NCBI RefSeq assembly: GCF_030052815.1
Contig: NC_079496.1
Coordinates: forward strand, 79,969,652-80,033,651
Length of the DNA stretch: 64,000 bases
Direction of reading: 5' to 3'
DNA from: Hevea brasiliensis
Lineage: Eukaryota > Streptophyta > Magnoliopsida > Malpighiales > Euphorbiaceae
Shown: in pieces, positions 1-10,798 of the stretch
How the letters are laid out: every line of letters begins with the position of its first letter
Position numbering within the stretch: the first letter of the stretch is position 1
Position numbers and translations under genes: made by a program
Notes under the pieces: generated by a model
Database searches by the model: none
The model's input: the letters and a program-made list of their open reading frames with translations, nothing else
What the model was told of the DNA's origin: nothing

Positions 1-1465
1 TGGGACAGAAATTAGGTTAAGTTATGGACAGAATTTGGGCATGGTTTCTCCATGAAAAATGGAGCATTTTGGGTCTAGGTTAACCTCCAATTGGCCTCAT
101 ACCAATTGGAGCAACACAAGTTCATTCATGGCTCAAAACATACACTAGATTACAAAGTCCTAAACTTGCAAAGAAGTGTACACTTCCAAATTTTATTTCA
201 TCTAACTCTCAAACTACAAATTGGCATTTATGGCACTTCTAAACATTATCAACTCATCTCAAAAAATTCAAATTCCAGCAATTACACAAAATCTCCAATA
301 GTTAGATCAAAACCCTAACTCAAATTATCAATCACAAACATACACATATAATCAAATTCTAGTACATGTAACTTCCCTAATCAACATCACTAATCATGGT
401 TATAGTCCAGAATTCACCAAACCCTTAAGGATACTAAGGCTTCCAAAATGAGGGTTCCAAAGTTTCTTATCATTTGCTTTCAATTTCATGTTATACTCAC
501 TCATTTCAACCTCAGTTCAAGATTTAACTAAGGAAGGAAGAGAAAATATGCACTAACCTTTAATGGCTACTTCTTAACCTTTTGAAAACTTCCTTATTTC
601 TTATTTTCTTGGCTGCCTATAGACTTCCTAAGGTGTGAGGACAAATTTTAATGAAGGAACTTATGAAGATTATGGTGAGAATGGAAGAGATTCAAAGCTT
701 GGAAGAAGGAAATCAATGGAGGAAGAAAGGGGAAAGGGTTCGGCCATGGTGAGATGAAATGAAGAAGATGAAGTTGAGTAGGTGAGTTTTTGTCACCTTA
801 TGCCTATTTATACCCCACTACAATTTTATTTAATAATTATAATAATTAAAGTTTTAACATTTCTAATAATTCCCTTTATGTTCCTTTAATTATTTTACAT
901 ATAGTTTCATGTTTTTATGGGACTTTCAAAATTTTAATGTCACTCATTTTAATGAACATTTAGGTCAAAAGTAAACTCTAGGTGCCAAATGATCAAAATG
1001 CCCCTCTTCGGGTTATAGTCAAACTTTTTCGGTAATACCGACTAAATCCCTGATCTGATGGTTCCTTTAATTTTTATATTATCTATTTCATTTGTATTTT
1101 CATCTGTACCGATTAACTAAATTTTCTTGAATTTTCTGTGATATTTTTAATGTTATTTATACCTCAGTAGTAAACCCTTAATTAAGTCCCAAAAATTATT
1201 TCCTGGGGTTTCTTGCGGGCCTGGGGTCGTCAACTATCTACGCAGTGACTTCCCAGTACGGTCACCCATCGCTGTGGTCCCGGCTCCTTTAACCTAGTTA
1301 CATTTCATTTCTTTTATTTTTTCTTAATGTTTCTTGATCTTTATTTCATCTATTTATGTCTCCTCACCCTAATTTAAGTATAGTTCTAGATATTCTAGCT
1401 GTCCGAACAAACATTAGTCGTTGGAACAGTAGGATATATGGACTACCTTAGGTAAGGGTGTTACA
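1..1465 (-). repeat. Partial LTR of a Tekay-type Ty3/gypsy element, minus strand
   Basis: The segment ends at 1456-1465 with GGGTGTTACA, the reverse complement of the TGTAACACCC start shared by the other LTRs here. Just inside lies the family head block (a degenerate version of GTTCTACTGTTCCGGTGACCAGTGTCTGTCC) in reverse. The CTCCAATTGG / CCAATTGGAG dyad at 85-112 is a second family marker. The rest of the LTR lies left of the window. No coding capacity is seen; the short reading frame at 91-318 is chance. Confidence 0.8.
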
Positions 1466-2371
1466 GTGAACCAAAATTTATAACAGTTATACTAGATTGT
1501 TTCGTCACTTATATTATTAACATCTTAAAAATGGAATATCTAACAAGCTGTTAAATGTTATTTTCAATTAAATTTAAATGATTTAAATTAAAAGAAAAGA
1601 TATATGCCATTAAATAGGAATTAATATTTATAAGATACAAATTACTAGTTATGCTATAGGGCATACTACTAACAATATATTCTCCTCAAATAATTTCTTA
1701 GGTTGGATACACTTACAACCAATTCATGGGACTAGGCCTATTGTGTCAAAATTTAAGTTTTTTTTTTTTTTTATTAGGTTCCAAGGACACTCAAATGTTT
1801 GGCTTTTTGGGCTTTGTTCGGCTACAACTTTTGAGGTAGCGTTTAATGTTTTGACTATAGTCCAACCATAGTCAAAATACTATCTCTCTTATTTATACTG
1901 CACAGTGGCATAGTGTTCACACTAGTATTTAGAGGCTGAGAGAGTGAATCATGAAAAGTTACTCCTCCTAACTTTTACAAGTTGAGGAAAAATTTTAACC
2001 AGGGTTAACAAGATGATAGCACTATTTTTATATTTAATAACTATTTTAACAACTATTTTTACTAAATGCTTCTATTTTAAATTAATGTATAAATATCTAA
2101 TCATTAACAACTAATATATAATTGCTAATAAAATGGCTAACAGCTACAAAAATAGCTAACAGTTACTAGAATAGCTAATATTACCGAACAAAATCTTAGC
2201 GCCATTAGGCCTTATTTATGCTTTTTTAGTACTTATAGTTAGGGAGTGTGTATCTTCAATTGACCTTAAGTGTGATGAGATGGTGTCAATTTTTTACACA
2301 AATTTTGGGCGCACTTGTCTACGCTAACTCGATGTACTAATTGAACTAACCATGCACGTAGAAGATTCTTA
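1466..2371. other. Intergenic DNA with a possible hAT-like MITE
   Basis: No gene is visible. The part at about 1809-2199 starts with GGCTTTGTTCGG and ends with CCGAACAAAATC. It is rich in GCTAATA/TAGCTAAC repeats of the kind seen in plant hAT-derived MITEs. No clean 8-bp target duplication was found, so the MITE assignment is weak. A poly-T run lies at about 1758-1772. Confidence 0.35.
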
Positions 2372-2909
2372 GGGCCTATTTACTTGTAGAAAATAGTTTT
2401 CTGCTTTCCATTTTTAAAGAAAACTCTTATTTTTATTTTTCATGAAGAACAAGGTAAAACATGAAAAATATGTTCACTTGTTAACGATAGAAAACAATTT
2501 TCTTAAAAAATTTTAAAAAAAAATAATATTTTTCATAATTAAAAAATAAATTATTACAAAATATTTTTAAAAACTTATTTTATTTTAAAATTTTAATATG
2601 TTTTATCTATTTATTTTATTTTCATATTATTCATTTTTTTATCATTATAAACAAATATTTTTTTTAATAATTATTTAATTTTAATTATGAAAAAGTTATA
2701 ATATAAATTTTGGTGATATAAAAGTTTTTATCTCTATTTGGAAAAAATAATTTTTTTTTATAAGCATAAGTTTTTTTTATAGAAGAAAGCAATAAAAAAT
2801 GACTTAAAGATATTTTTTAAATCTTAATTAAATTTTAGAAAAATAATATTTTATTTTTCAATTTTCTTAAAAACTTACCCTGTCCAATTTTTTATAAGTA
2901 AACAGGCCT
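2372..2909. mobile_element. Tourist-like (PIF/Harbinger) MITE
   Basis: The left end is GGGCCTATTTACTTGTAGAA. The right end, reverse-complemented, is AGGCCTGTTTACTTATAAAA, so the termini form an imperfect inverted repeat of about 20 bp. The element is flanked on both sides by TTA (2369-2371 and 2910-2912), the usual 3-bp target duplication of PIF/Harbinger MITEs. It is 538 bp long, very AT-rich and has no plausible reading frame. The subterminal parts are also loosely complementary. Confidence 0.65.
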
Positions 2910-4082
2910 TTAGTATCCTATATTATGAAGCAAGTAACTCTACAATTGACTTATTTACTGGATGGCCCTTTGTCTAAATTGATAACTAATTGCAAAGGTA
3001 AGCACATCAAAGTTGAGCAATGCACTTTTTGTCTTCGTACAAAAATGATAATGGTCGCCTTTCAACAAAGTAAAGGACATGAAATGTTCAATGTATGTGG
3101 AAAAAAATATTTGGTCAAACCACATTTTTTAGGCATATATACTTCCAATCTAATGCTTAGTGGCATTGTATATAGAAAAACCTAGTCTCCCTTCTCTAGA
3201 TAATGTTTCAAAAGTCCATAATGATCTCAAAACAATTGTTTTAAGTGTGAACATGATTATTTTGATCCCCAAAAGAACTCAGACAACATCAACATATACT
3301 TAGCTCATAATCTTGAAGTCGTCTTCTGCGTTTAGCTCAAATAGTGTGAACATATTATATTATGCAAGCGATGACATGTATTATATATGCAAGTGATGAC
3401 ACAAATGTTTTGAAGATTGAATAACAAATTATAAAACACTAAATAATTATGTTACTTCGATGTTGACATTGTTTAGAGCAAGAATTTCCTAGAAACCCTC
3501 ATTGAAGTTCACATCGTTAAAAAATCACTAAATTTAAAAATATGCACAAATTAATGCTCAGTAAGTTTTATTCCTGTAAAATACGTATGTGCTCATTTAT
3601 GTTGTATGAAACAATTTTAACATCACTAACCACTAATTATGTTGCTTCATCAAACAAGAAGCTAATTAATTTATTCAAATTCTTATGGTAGTATTTTAAT
3701 TAAAAATGCTAGTTCTAAGAAAAAATTATAATTCTTTAAGATACTAAAATGAAAAGAAATGTGCAAACTTTTTTTTTAATGAGAAATATGATGAAAGAAA
3801 AGTATTTGGGGATAAAAAAATGGTACTTTCCATGAATATATAAGAGAAGTACATAAGTAGATGCAAGTTAAAGACCTGGTTTTCATGCATGACTGAAGGA
3901 AGAAAATATTAGCTAGGGATTCTTTAGATTATTAATTAGTAATACTAAAGAATGTATTTCTGATGGCATATGTATACTACACGAGCAACTTTCAGTTAGG
4001 CCATATCCTAGAGAATCTTGTCTAATTAAAACATCATTTTTTTATCGAAATAAACTGAAATTTAAGTTGTTGGATAAAGCAG

Positions 4083-4084
<2 letters not shown>

Positions 4085-4128
<44 letters not shown>
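4085..4128. repeat. (AT)n microsatellite
   Basis: An uninterrupted run of about 22 AT units. Confidence 0.95.
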
Positions 4129-4131
<3 letters not shown>

Positions 4132-4384
4132 GGTTTTAAACCTTTTGATATTCAGATAACTGATTGTCAAAATCTAAATTGCCATTGTTCGGGTTGAAAA
4201 TTTGTTTTATGCTCCCAACGAAGAGGAAAATAAGAAAAAAATATCAGCCATTTTATTATATCCTTCCTTAATTTGTACTTAAACAAAAGCTGAAATAGAA
4301 CTAGTAATTCAAAAAAATAAAATAAAATAAAATAAAGTAATGCGGAGAAGAAATAAAGTCATATCTTTTTCAATTGCACTTGAG

Positions 4385-4385
<1 letters not shown>

Positions 4386-4458
<73 letters not shown>
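4386..4458. repeat. Long (AT)n microsatellite
   Basis: An almost pure run of about 36 AT units, the longest in the window. It creates a spurious Ile-Tyr repeat frame (4374-4589) that should not be annotated as a gene. Confidence 0.95.
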
Positions 4459-4461
<3 letters not shown>

Positions 4462-5433
4462 AAGGTAATCTTTTCATATTTTTTATTATAAGGATGAATA
4501 ATTGCATAATAGAGAAAAATTATTATTTAAACTCGATCTATCATTGGTTTAAAACACAGATATTTAAAAATTATGTATTTAATAGGTGAATTTCACCATG
4601 CATCCTGTGTCTTGAATTCATAATAAATAGAATATTGATAAAAAAAAATCCCAAAATATATAGATGGGATAACTTGAATCTCAAATCTACCTACTTCTTC
4701 CATCTTAAAGGTAAAAGAAAACTAATCAAACACAATTAATTTGGTCACTTTCGTTGCTGTGAGGTCAGCTAAGTAAACAAGGGAAATTTAATTCTAGTCT
4801 AAGGAAAAACATGGGGTGTCATTGATCTGTGTGCAATTTTCAAACACAATAGCTACCATATCTCTCTCCAAGATACACACCAACATGTTAGAAAGTAATC
4901 CATTTGATGGATATATATCTAAGAATACTTGCCAAAGAAGAAAATTAAATGAGGGAAATGGTAGTTAGAGAAGAAGACATCAAACAAAGTAAGAAGGAGA
5001 GCATACATATTATGTTATTTTTAATTATATATTTGTATTCAAAATTGAGACTGATAAATTATTTTTTATTTTAATTAGAATTAAAATCACTGTATATATT
5101 TATATACTATTTGAAAATTTTCATCTCAATTAAAACTTAAATACAATTATAGATAGATTATAATACTTAATCGATTACATATTACTATGAGTAGGATTTA
5201 ATTCTCAAATCTTGCATTTTTTTATTTCTTTTTTACTTTTTTTATAAATTATAATTGTGGAAATTTCTGACCAAGAATCAAAGACCATCTCCAAAAGACT
5301 CCAAAAATATGCAAATATAAGTCTAAAGGGTGATGTTAAATTCTTATAGGGAGATCATTGAAATGAGCGGACGTTACTTCCAGGAAACAACACATATGCT
5401 CCACTCTAAAATTTTCCTTTTTCCCCAAGGAAT

Positions 5434-5490
5434 AGTCAAGAGTATGCAGGCTGACTTTTGACTGGAGGCTATGTCACTACCCTATAAATA
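5434..5490 (+). promoter_or_regulatory. Core promoter of the VQ gene: two W-boxes and a TATA box
   Basis: A canonical TATAAATA lies at 5483-5490. Two W-box cores of the TTGACT form lie just upstream: AGTCAA at 5434-5439 (minus strand) and TTGACT at 5458-5463 (plus strand). WRKY factors bind W-boxes, and VQ proteins are known WRKY partners, so feedback control by WRKYs is plausible. Transcription should start near 5513-5520, which places the ATG at 5497 outside the mRNA. Confidence 0.65.
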
Positions 5491-5532
5491 TCTGTTATGC
5501 TAAAGTTCGTTTCTTTTCATACCAAACCAATA

Positions 5533-6270
5533 ATGATGAGTGAGACTATTCCTAGCTCCAGTGAGTGGTTCCCATTCCATGAGCAAACATCTATTCATGG
5601 GCAGGCTGAAACTTATTCTTCTTCCCTTGGATTTTCAGATGCCACCATAGTTACAACCACAACAACTACACCAATTGGTGCTTCTGATCATAGCTTAGTG
5701 TTAAGCCCTACCTGTTCAACTACAGCAACTGCTCCCTTGACCCCTAAGGTTTGTGTGTCGAAGACAATCAGAAGGAGGTCTAGGGCGTCTAAGAAGACAC
5801 CCACTACCCTTCTCAATGCCAATACTAAAAATTTTAGAGCCTTGGTGCAGCAATTTACTGGCTGTAATAGCACAACTAGATCATTCGGTAGACAAATGGG
5901 TCCAATCAACCTGAATTTTCAACTGGGTAGTGCACAAAATCACAATATTGAAACTACAATAATGAGTCCATTTTTTGGCAGTTATAATAATTATCCTCAT
6001 CAATATCATCAGTATCAGATGCAACAACAAGAACAACAACCGCTGCAGCAGCAACACCATGATCATCAACAGTCACTGCACCAGGAGCAGAAGTACATGG
6101 TTTCATCGCTTGAGGATTTCTATTTCCGAGGGCCTGGAGACATTGGCACTACTACTGCAGGAAATAATTTAGAGATCCCAGATGAGATTCTCATCATGGA
6201 TGATTTTCCTTTGTATGAACTTGCTAGGGAGTCCTTGTACAATGAAAATATGAATGTTACATCTAGCTAG
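5533..6270 (+). CDS. VQ motif-containing protein, VQ22/JAV1-like
   Basis: This is an intronless gene for a plant VQ protein, a class of small nuclear cofactors of WRKY transcription factors. The hallmark FRALVQQFTG (FxxxVQxhTG) is at residues 101-110 of the 245-residue product. It is preceded by a basic stretch IRRRSRASKK (79-88), a likely nuclear signal, and by the conserved lead-in TPTTLLNANTKNF. The N-terminus MMSETIPSSSEWFPF, the VSKTIRRRSRASKKTPTTL block and the length fit the VQ22 (JAV1) group, which in Arabidopsis restrains jasmonate defence with WRKYs. A His/Gln-rich stretch follows the motif and the C-terminus is acidic. The frame is open from an ATG at 5497, but the TATA box at 5483-5490 puts transcription start downstream of it. 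The ATG at 5533 (or the adjacent one at 5536) is therefore preferred. No lesion is visible and this is the only apparently functional host gene here. Orthology to VQ22 rather than a sister VQ gene is inferred by eye. Confidence 0.88.
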   Translation: MMSETIPSSSEWFPFHEQTSIHGQAETYSSSLGFSDATIVTTTTTTPIGASDHSLVLSPTCSTTATAPLTPKVCVSKTIRRRSRASKKTPTTLLNANTKNFRALVQQFTGCNSTTRSFGRQMGPINLNFQLGSAQNHNIETTIMSPFFGSYNNYPHQYHQYQMQQQEQQPLQQQHHDHQQSLHQEQKYMVSSLEDFYFRGPGDIGTTTAGNNLEIPDEILIMDDFPLYELARESLYNENMNVTSS

Positions 6271-6947
6271 TACAATTAGTCTATTTAGCTAGCTAGAAGG
6301 TGAATATATTCTCCCTCTTAATTAGATCAATGGACAATTTAATTTTTACTTCAACTAATTATATATGCAGGCATATGTTCAAATAAGGAATCTTTACCCA
6401 TTACAAAGAAGAAGAAGATGATGAAGGAGGAGGAGGAGGAGGAGGAGGCGGCGACTAGCCGTAGCTCTTTTTCAGCTTCATGTGTTGGAAAGTAATGGGG
6501 ATTTTCCGTATCCATGTTTGTGTTCCTCCTTTTCTTTGCACGAGAATGAAAATCCAATTGTATGAAGATAAAAATAAGAACAGAGGGCGACAGAATATCA
6601 TTCTTCTCTTTTTCTTTTTCTTTTTTTTTTTTTCTTTTACAAGTGAGAAAAAAAAATCAAACTGAAAATCAAATCCAAACAATCAAACGAAATTAAGAAA
6701 AAAAATCAGTTAATTGAACTTAGGTAATATATATATATATATATATATATCCTCAAATATGAATACTATCCTCGGTAACACTCCTTCCCCCTTAGCTCTA
6801 ATACCAACGACACCCACAGACCGAGAGGGGAATCGCTAACAGTAAAGAAACTATCCCTTAAATTTTGAAAAATAAATAAACAATCAAAGAAATAAACAAA
6901 AGTAAAAGTAAGAATAGAAATAAATAGAAATGAATTTAAATTATGAA

Positions 6948-6991
<44 letters not shown>

Positions 6992-7275
6992 TTATTTATT
7001 TATTTATTTATGCAGAGTAGGCGGTGTAACCAGCCATAATTATGCAAAGAAATAAATATTTGTAGTTTTGTGAAGAGATTTGAAAGACTTTGAAATTTTA
7101 TAAACTTTTGAAAGTTTTGTACAAAGAGGTTTTTGAGATTATAATTTCTGGTAGGTATTACAAAGGTTGTTCAGTACATGAGCTTCCTAGTATCTACTAC
7201 AAAGAAATTACAAGGGTTTTGTAGTGAGGCAAAGGTTGGGCAGGATGGATGATCTTCTTGATAGAGGATGACCTT

Positions 7276-7320
<45 letters not shown>

Positions 7321-7383
7321 TCCCTCAACTTCAACCAAGTCTAATGTTCTTATTCCTAATACCCTGAAGCCTCTGTTAATGTC
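6271..7383. other. 3' flank of the VQ gene with microsatellites
   Basis: No gene is seen. The first few hundred bases should include the 3' UTR. Simple repeats are (AGG)n at about 6425-6448, a T-rich tract at 6600-6640, (AT)n at 6728-6750, (AT)n then (TTTA)n at about 6953-7010, and (AT)n at 7278-7317. A tRNA-Met-type primer-binding-site-like sequence occurs on the minus strand around 6797-6813 (reverse complement TTGGTATTAGAGCT) next to a pyrimidine-rich tract, which suggests a buried retroelement edge. Confidence 0.6.
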
Positions 7384-8060
7384 ATGGAACAATCTTCTGA
7401 TGAGGAGAATGCTTTCCAAGAAGATTCTTCTCTAGAAGTCAACAAGATTCATTGGCAGAACTCCCAACAACTTTACTATTCAAGAGCTACTGCTCCAGAT
7501 GTCATCATTGAAGATAGACCCAGCACTCTTTCTCAAAGCCGTTATAATATATCCTCTGTCTATGAATAAAACATAGATGGAATATCTGAGTATAACATCC
7601 TCAACATCTTTTAGCAAATGACTATCGGACCCAGACAGGTACTTCTGACCAAGCCATTGCAGAACTTCTTATTGCAGGATTCTCAGGTCTACTTAAAGGA
7701 TGGTGGGATTATTATCTCACTCCCCAATAAAAGCCAGAAATTTTAAAGTTAGTAGAGCTTGATGAAGATCAAGAGCCAATCTTTGATGAGAATGGCAGGC
7801 CAATTCAGAATGTTATTGCTACCCTTATCCTTACACTTACTCTTCATTTTGTTAGAGAACTGTCACACCTTAAAGACAAGAATGCATAGCTTCTTTCTAA
7901 TCTCAGGGGTAAGAAGCGTAGTGATTTTAAATGGTATAAAGATACCTTCCTCACGAGGATTATGATTCGTGAAGACTTTAACCAACCTTTTTGGAAAGAA
8001 AAGTTTCTTGCTGGTCTCCCTCCTCTCCTTAGAGAAAATGTTAGAAATAAGATCAAGGAA
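7384..8060 (+). pseudogene. Gag/coat-like polyprotein fragment of a plant retroelement
   Basis: A decayed coding remnant. A first open piece (7384-7569) is acidic and starts MEQSSDEENAFQ. After stops and a frame change, a second piece from about 7645 reads motifs such as AELLIAGFSGLLKGWWDYY, SDFKWYKDTFLTRIM and QPFWKEKFLAGLPP, interrupted by stops. Conserved Trp/Tyr positions of this sort occur in capsid-like regions of polyproteins in plant genomes, including ones attributed to endogenous Caulimoviridae. The exact family is uncertain from memory alone. The fragment ends abruptly where the minus-strand LTR begins at 8061, so it is the oldest layer of the nest. No protease or reverse transcriptase of the same element is visible. 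Confidence 0.45.
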
Positions 8061-10123
8061 CACCCTATTCTTCTGTAAGGTATAACATGATCCCATAGTA
8101 TACCTAATGAATTAACGAACTTTGCCTACCGATAACCCATTAAATATATTTAGGTATTTCTCTTAGGTTTCCAAATCATTTTGAATCACTTCAATCAGAG
8201 TTCTATAGTGGAATTTGTGGCCTGATAACAATTCGGAGGTCACAGGGCCAATAAGCTAAGGAGCAAGAATTCTATATTTAGGATTCCTGACTTATCCCAA
8301 TAATCCCCCTACTTTGCCCTAAGAACTAGGTTCTGGTCAAAACATAAAGTTTTTAGGTCTATGTCTTATGAGAATTTTGGTTTTGAAATCACCTAATTTG
8401 GATATTTTTTAGCCCAAGTTATGGCAATTTTGCCAAAACTGGTCGGATAGCTCATTGTTCAAGATTTTCAGGTTAGTCTAGAATCAGGGCAGATTTGCTA
8501 TACCAAATTTATCTAGCAATTTGATCAAGTTAAGGTTATAATTTGGCCTATGATCTTCATAAGAATTGTTCTCCTATGTCTTAGGTTTCCATTGGTTCAA
8601 GAATCACATAATTTGGAGTTTTCTAGAGTGAGTTATGCCTAATTTACTAAGTACTGTTCATTTGATCATTTTTTGTCAGGTCTAGAATTGTAATCCGAAT
8701 TCAAGGCTCATTTAGGGTAACTTATGGTTATTTTCTAGGCAGACTCTCTTCATAAAAAATTTAGCATTATGTCTTAGGTTTATTTTACATTTGGTTTCAT
8801 ACCAATTGGAGTTGTGTAGCTCAATTTATAGGCTGTTAAGCACACTAGACTCAAGAGTCCAGATTTTAGCAATGCAACACACTACCAATCCATTCATTCC
8901 TTTCATCAATTCACATCAATTCTCAACCAAGGCACACCAAATGACTATAATTTGCTCTTATTAACATCAATTGCATAACATACTATAAAAGCCCTAATTT
9001 CTCACGAGCCCTAATTCCTCATTATCCCAATTTCATGTAACTCATGCAATTTAGCATACTAATCATATATACTACATCACTTAAGCTCTAATTCATGTTT
9101 AATCTCATCAAACACTCCAAAACCCCAAGTTCCCTCAAGTTAGCCAAAAATCAACTCCCTCATTTCATGCATGATTCTCATACTTTTTCATGTAAATTCA
9201 TCAAAATCAACTTAATTCAAAGTATACATAATAAATCAAGCATGAAAGAGAGCTTTCCTAACTTGACCAACTTCAAGTCTTCCAAAACTCTTCAAATTCC
9301 TTACTACTTTAGCTTCCAATCTTCATAACAAAGTCTAATTTCATGTTTTTACTTAAGTGGCTAGGTGGTTTATGGAAGGAAAATCAAGAAATCAAGCTTT
9401 GGTGTGTTCATCAATGGAGGAAAAATGAAAGAAGGGAGAGAGAGAAATGAGCCGGCTAAAAATGAGAAGAAAAAGGAGGAAATTTCTTTTAATTATGATA
9501 ATTAAATAGCTTGTCTTATGTTAATTGGTCACTACTTTTAATTAGGTCACAATTATGTCATGTATAATTCATTTAAAATTTTAAGTTTTCATTTCTTTCA
9601 TTTTCTTTTCCATACACCATTCCATATGTTTAATTCTTTTTCAATATTTTAATCTCATACAATTTAATGGATATTTAGGTCAAAAGCCACCTCTTGGAGT
9701 GAATTGACCAAAATACCCCTTATCGGTTACAATTTATCTTTTTCCATAACACCCGATGAGTCTTTAAGCTTTGATTTACTTAATTTTCCTTCTTCCCTTT
9801 TCATTTCTTTTATTTCCAAATTCCCAATAATTTCTAAATAATTCCTTCATTATGATCTCCATAGGGTCCCACATGAATTTAGAGTAGCAACTGAACTTAT
9901 AGTCGCTTCCCATGTAGGTCACTCATTGCTGTGACCTAGGCTCATTTAACCTATTGGTACTCCATTTCTTTTATTTTTATCCAATTTCATTTGATCTTTA
10001 TCAATTTTATTTTTGGCTTTTCTATGTGATTTAAATATAGTTCTAGACATTCTAGTTATCCGGACAGACATTAGTCACCAGAATAGTAGAATGTACAGGA
10101 CTACTTAGAATGAGGGTGTTACA
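8061..10123 (-). repeat. 3' LTR of a minus-strand Tekay-type element, internally deleted
   Basis: The right edge GGGTGTTACA (10114-10123) is the reversed TGTAACACCC start. The left edge CACCCTATTCTTCTGTAAGG is the reversed LTR terminus lacking its last few bases. At about 2.06 kb it is much shorter than the 3.6-3.8-kb relatives. After the block ending CCCATTAAATA the expected sequence is missing, pointing to an internal deletion of roughly 1.6 kb. The CCAATTGG dyad block is present near 8795-8815. Confidence 0.8.
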
Positions 10124-10163
10124 ATTCTCCCCTCCTTAAAAGAAAATTTCGTCTCGAAATTTT
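10124..10163 (-). promoter_or_regulatory. Polypurine tract and pre-PPT dyad of the minus-strand element
   Basis: Read on the minus strand, the purine-rich TCTTTTAAGGAGGGGAGAAT directly precedes the LTR start. Internal to it is a perfect dyad, AAAATTTCG-TCT-CGAAATTTT (10143-10163). The PPT primes plus-strand DNA synthesis in LTR elements. The dyad recurs next to the PPT in the other members of this family. Confidence 0.8.
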
Positions 10164-10798
10164 GTCTGGTATCAGTCTCTGAATAGCTGTGGGTGCTATC
10201 TCCTCATGTCCTCTTTGCGTTCCCATGTAGCCTCCTGGCCCGAATGATGGTTCCACAGCACTTTGACTAGTGGTATCTGCTTGTTCCTCTGTTGTTTCAC
10301 CTCATGTGCCAAGATCTTTATGGGCTCTTCATCATAAGTCAAGTCTAGATTCACTTCAATCTCCTATACTGGCAAGATGTGTGAGGGGTCTGATATATAC
10401 CTCCTTAACATGGAGACATGAAAAATATTGTGAATCTTCTTCAACTCTGGAGGCAATGCAAGTCTGTATGCTAGCGAACCCACTCTCTTCAGAACCTCAT
10501 ACGGCCCAATGAAGTGAGGACTTAGTTTCCCCTTTCTACCAAATCTCATAATCTTTTTCCAAGGGGAAACTTTCAAAAACACCTTGTCACCCACATTATA
10601 CTTAATATCCTATCTCTTTAAATCTACATAGGACTTCTATCTGTCTGATGCAGCCTTGAGTCTGTCTCAAATGATCTTAATCTTCTCTTCAGTCTACTGC
10701 ACAATTTTGAGGCCAATCAACTTTCTCTCACCCACTTCATCCCAACACAAGGGAGTTCTACATTTTCTGCCATACAGAGCTTCATATGGAGGCATCCC
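10164..10798 (-). pseudogene. Integrase C-terminus and chromodomain fragment, minus-strand Tekay-type element
   Basis: Only the 3' end of pol is left. The reading frame at 10594-10364 holds the integrase C-terminal block (GDKVFLKVSPW, HFIGPYEVL, HNIFHVSMLRRY). Further on, the same strand encodes the chromodomain core (VKVLWNHHSGQEATW) and a C-terminal HPQLFRD, with one internal stop near the end. The upstream side (10700-10798) matches the GMPPYEALYGRK block of the integrase core, where it is cut by a plus-strand LTR starting at 10799. Compared with the plus-strand element at 51.1-55.8 kb, the order and motifs are the same, so both belong to one family. It is non-functional. Confidence 0.8.

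Larger units (their letters stand above)
2913..5430. other. AT-rich intergenic region upstream of the VQ gene
   Basis: No convincing gene is seen on either strand. The 86-codon frame at 2925-3185 has no recognisable motif and its codons look like the surrounding noncoding DNA. The stretch holds two long (AT)n tracts (4085-4128 and 4386-4458) and an AAAAT pentamer array near 4313-4335. The last few hundred bases are presumably the distal promoter of the VQ gene. Confidence 0.6.

Noticed and set aside
2925..3185. 86-codon plus-strand frame
   Set aside because: No motif, no promoter or splice context, base composition as in flanking noncoding DNA; starts just outside the MITE.
4374..4589. Frame with an Ile-Tyr repeat
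   Set aside because: Direct translation of an (AT)n microsatellite.
6351..6682. Minus-strand frames downstream of the VQ gene
   Set aside because: They read through (AGG)n and poly-T tracts and have no motif.
10270..10512. 80-codon plus-strand frame
   Set aside because: Opposite-strand shadow of the integrase/chromodomain fragment.
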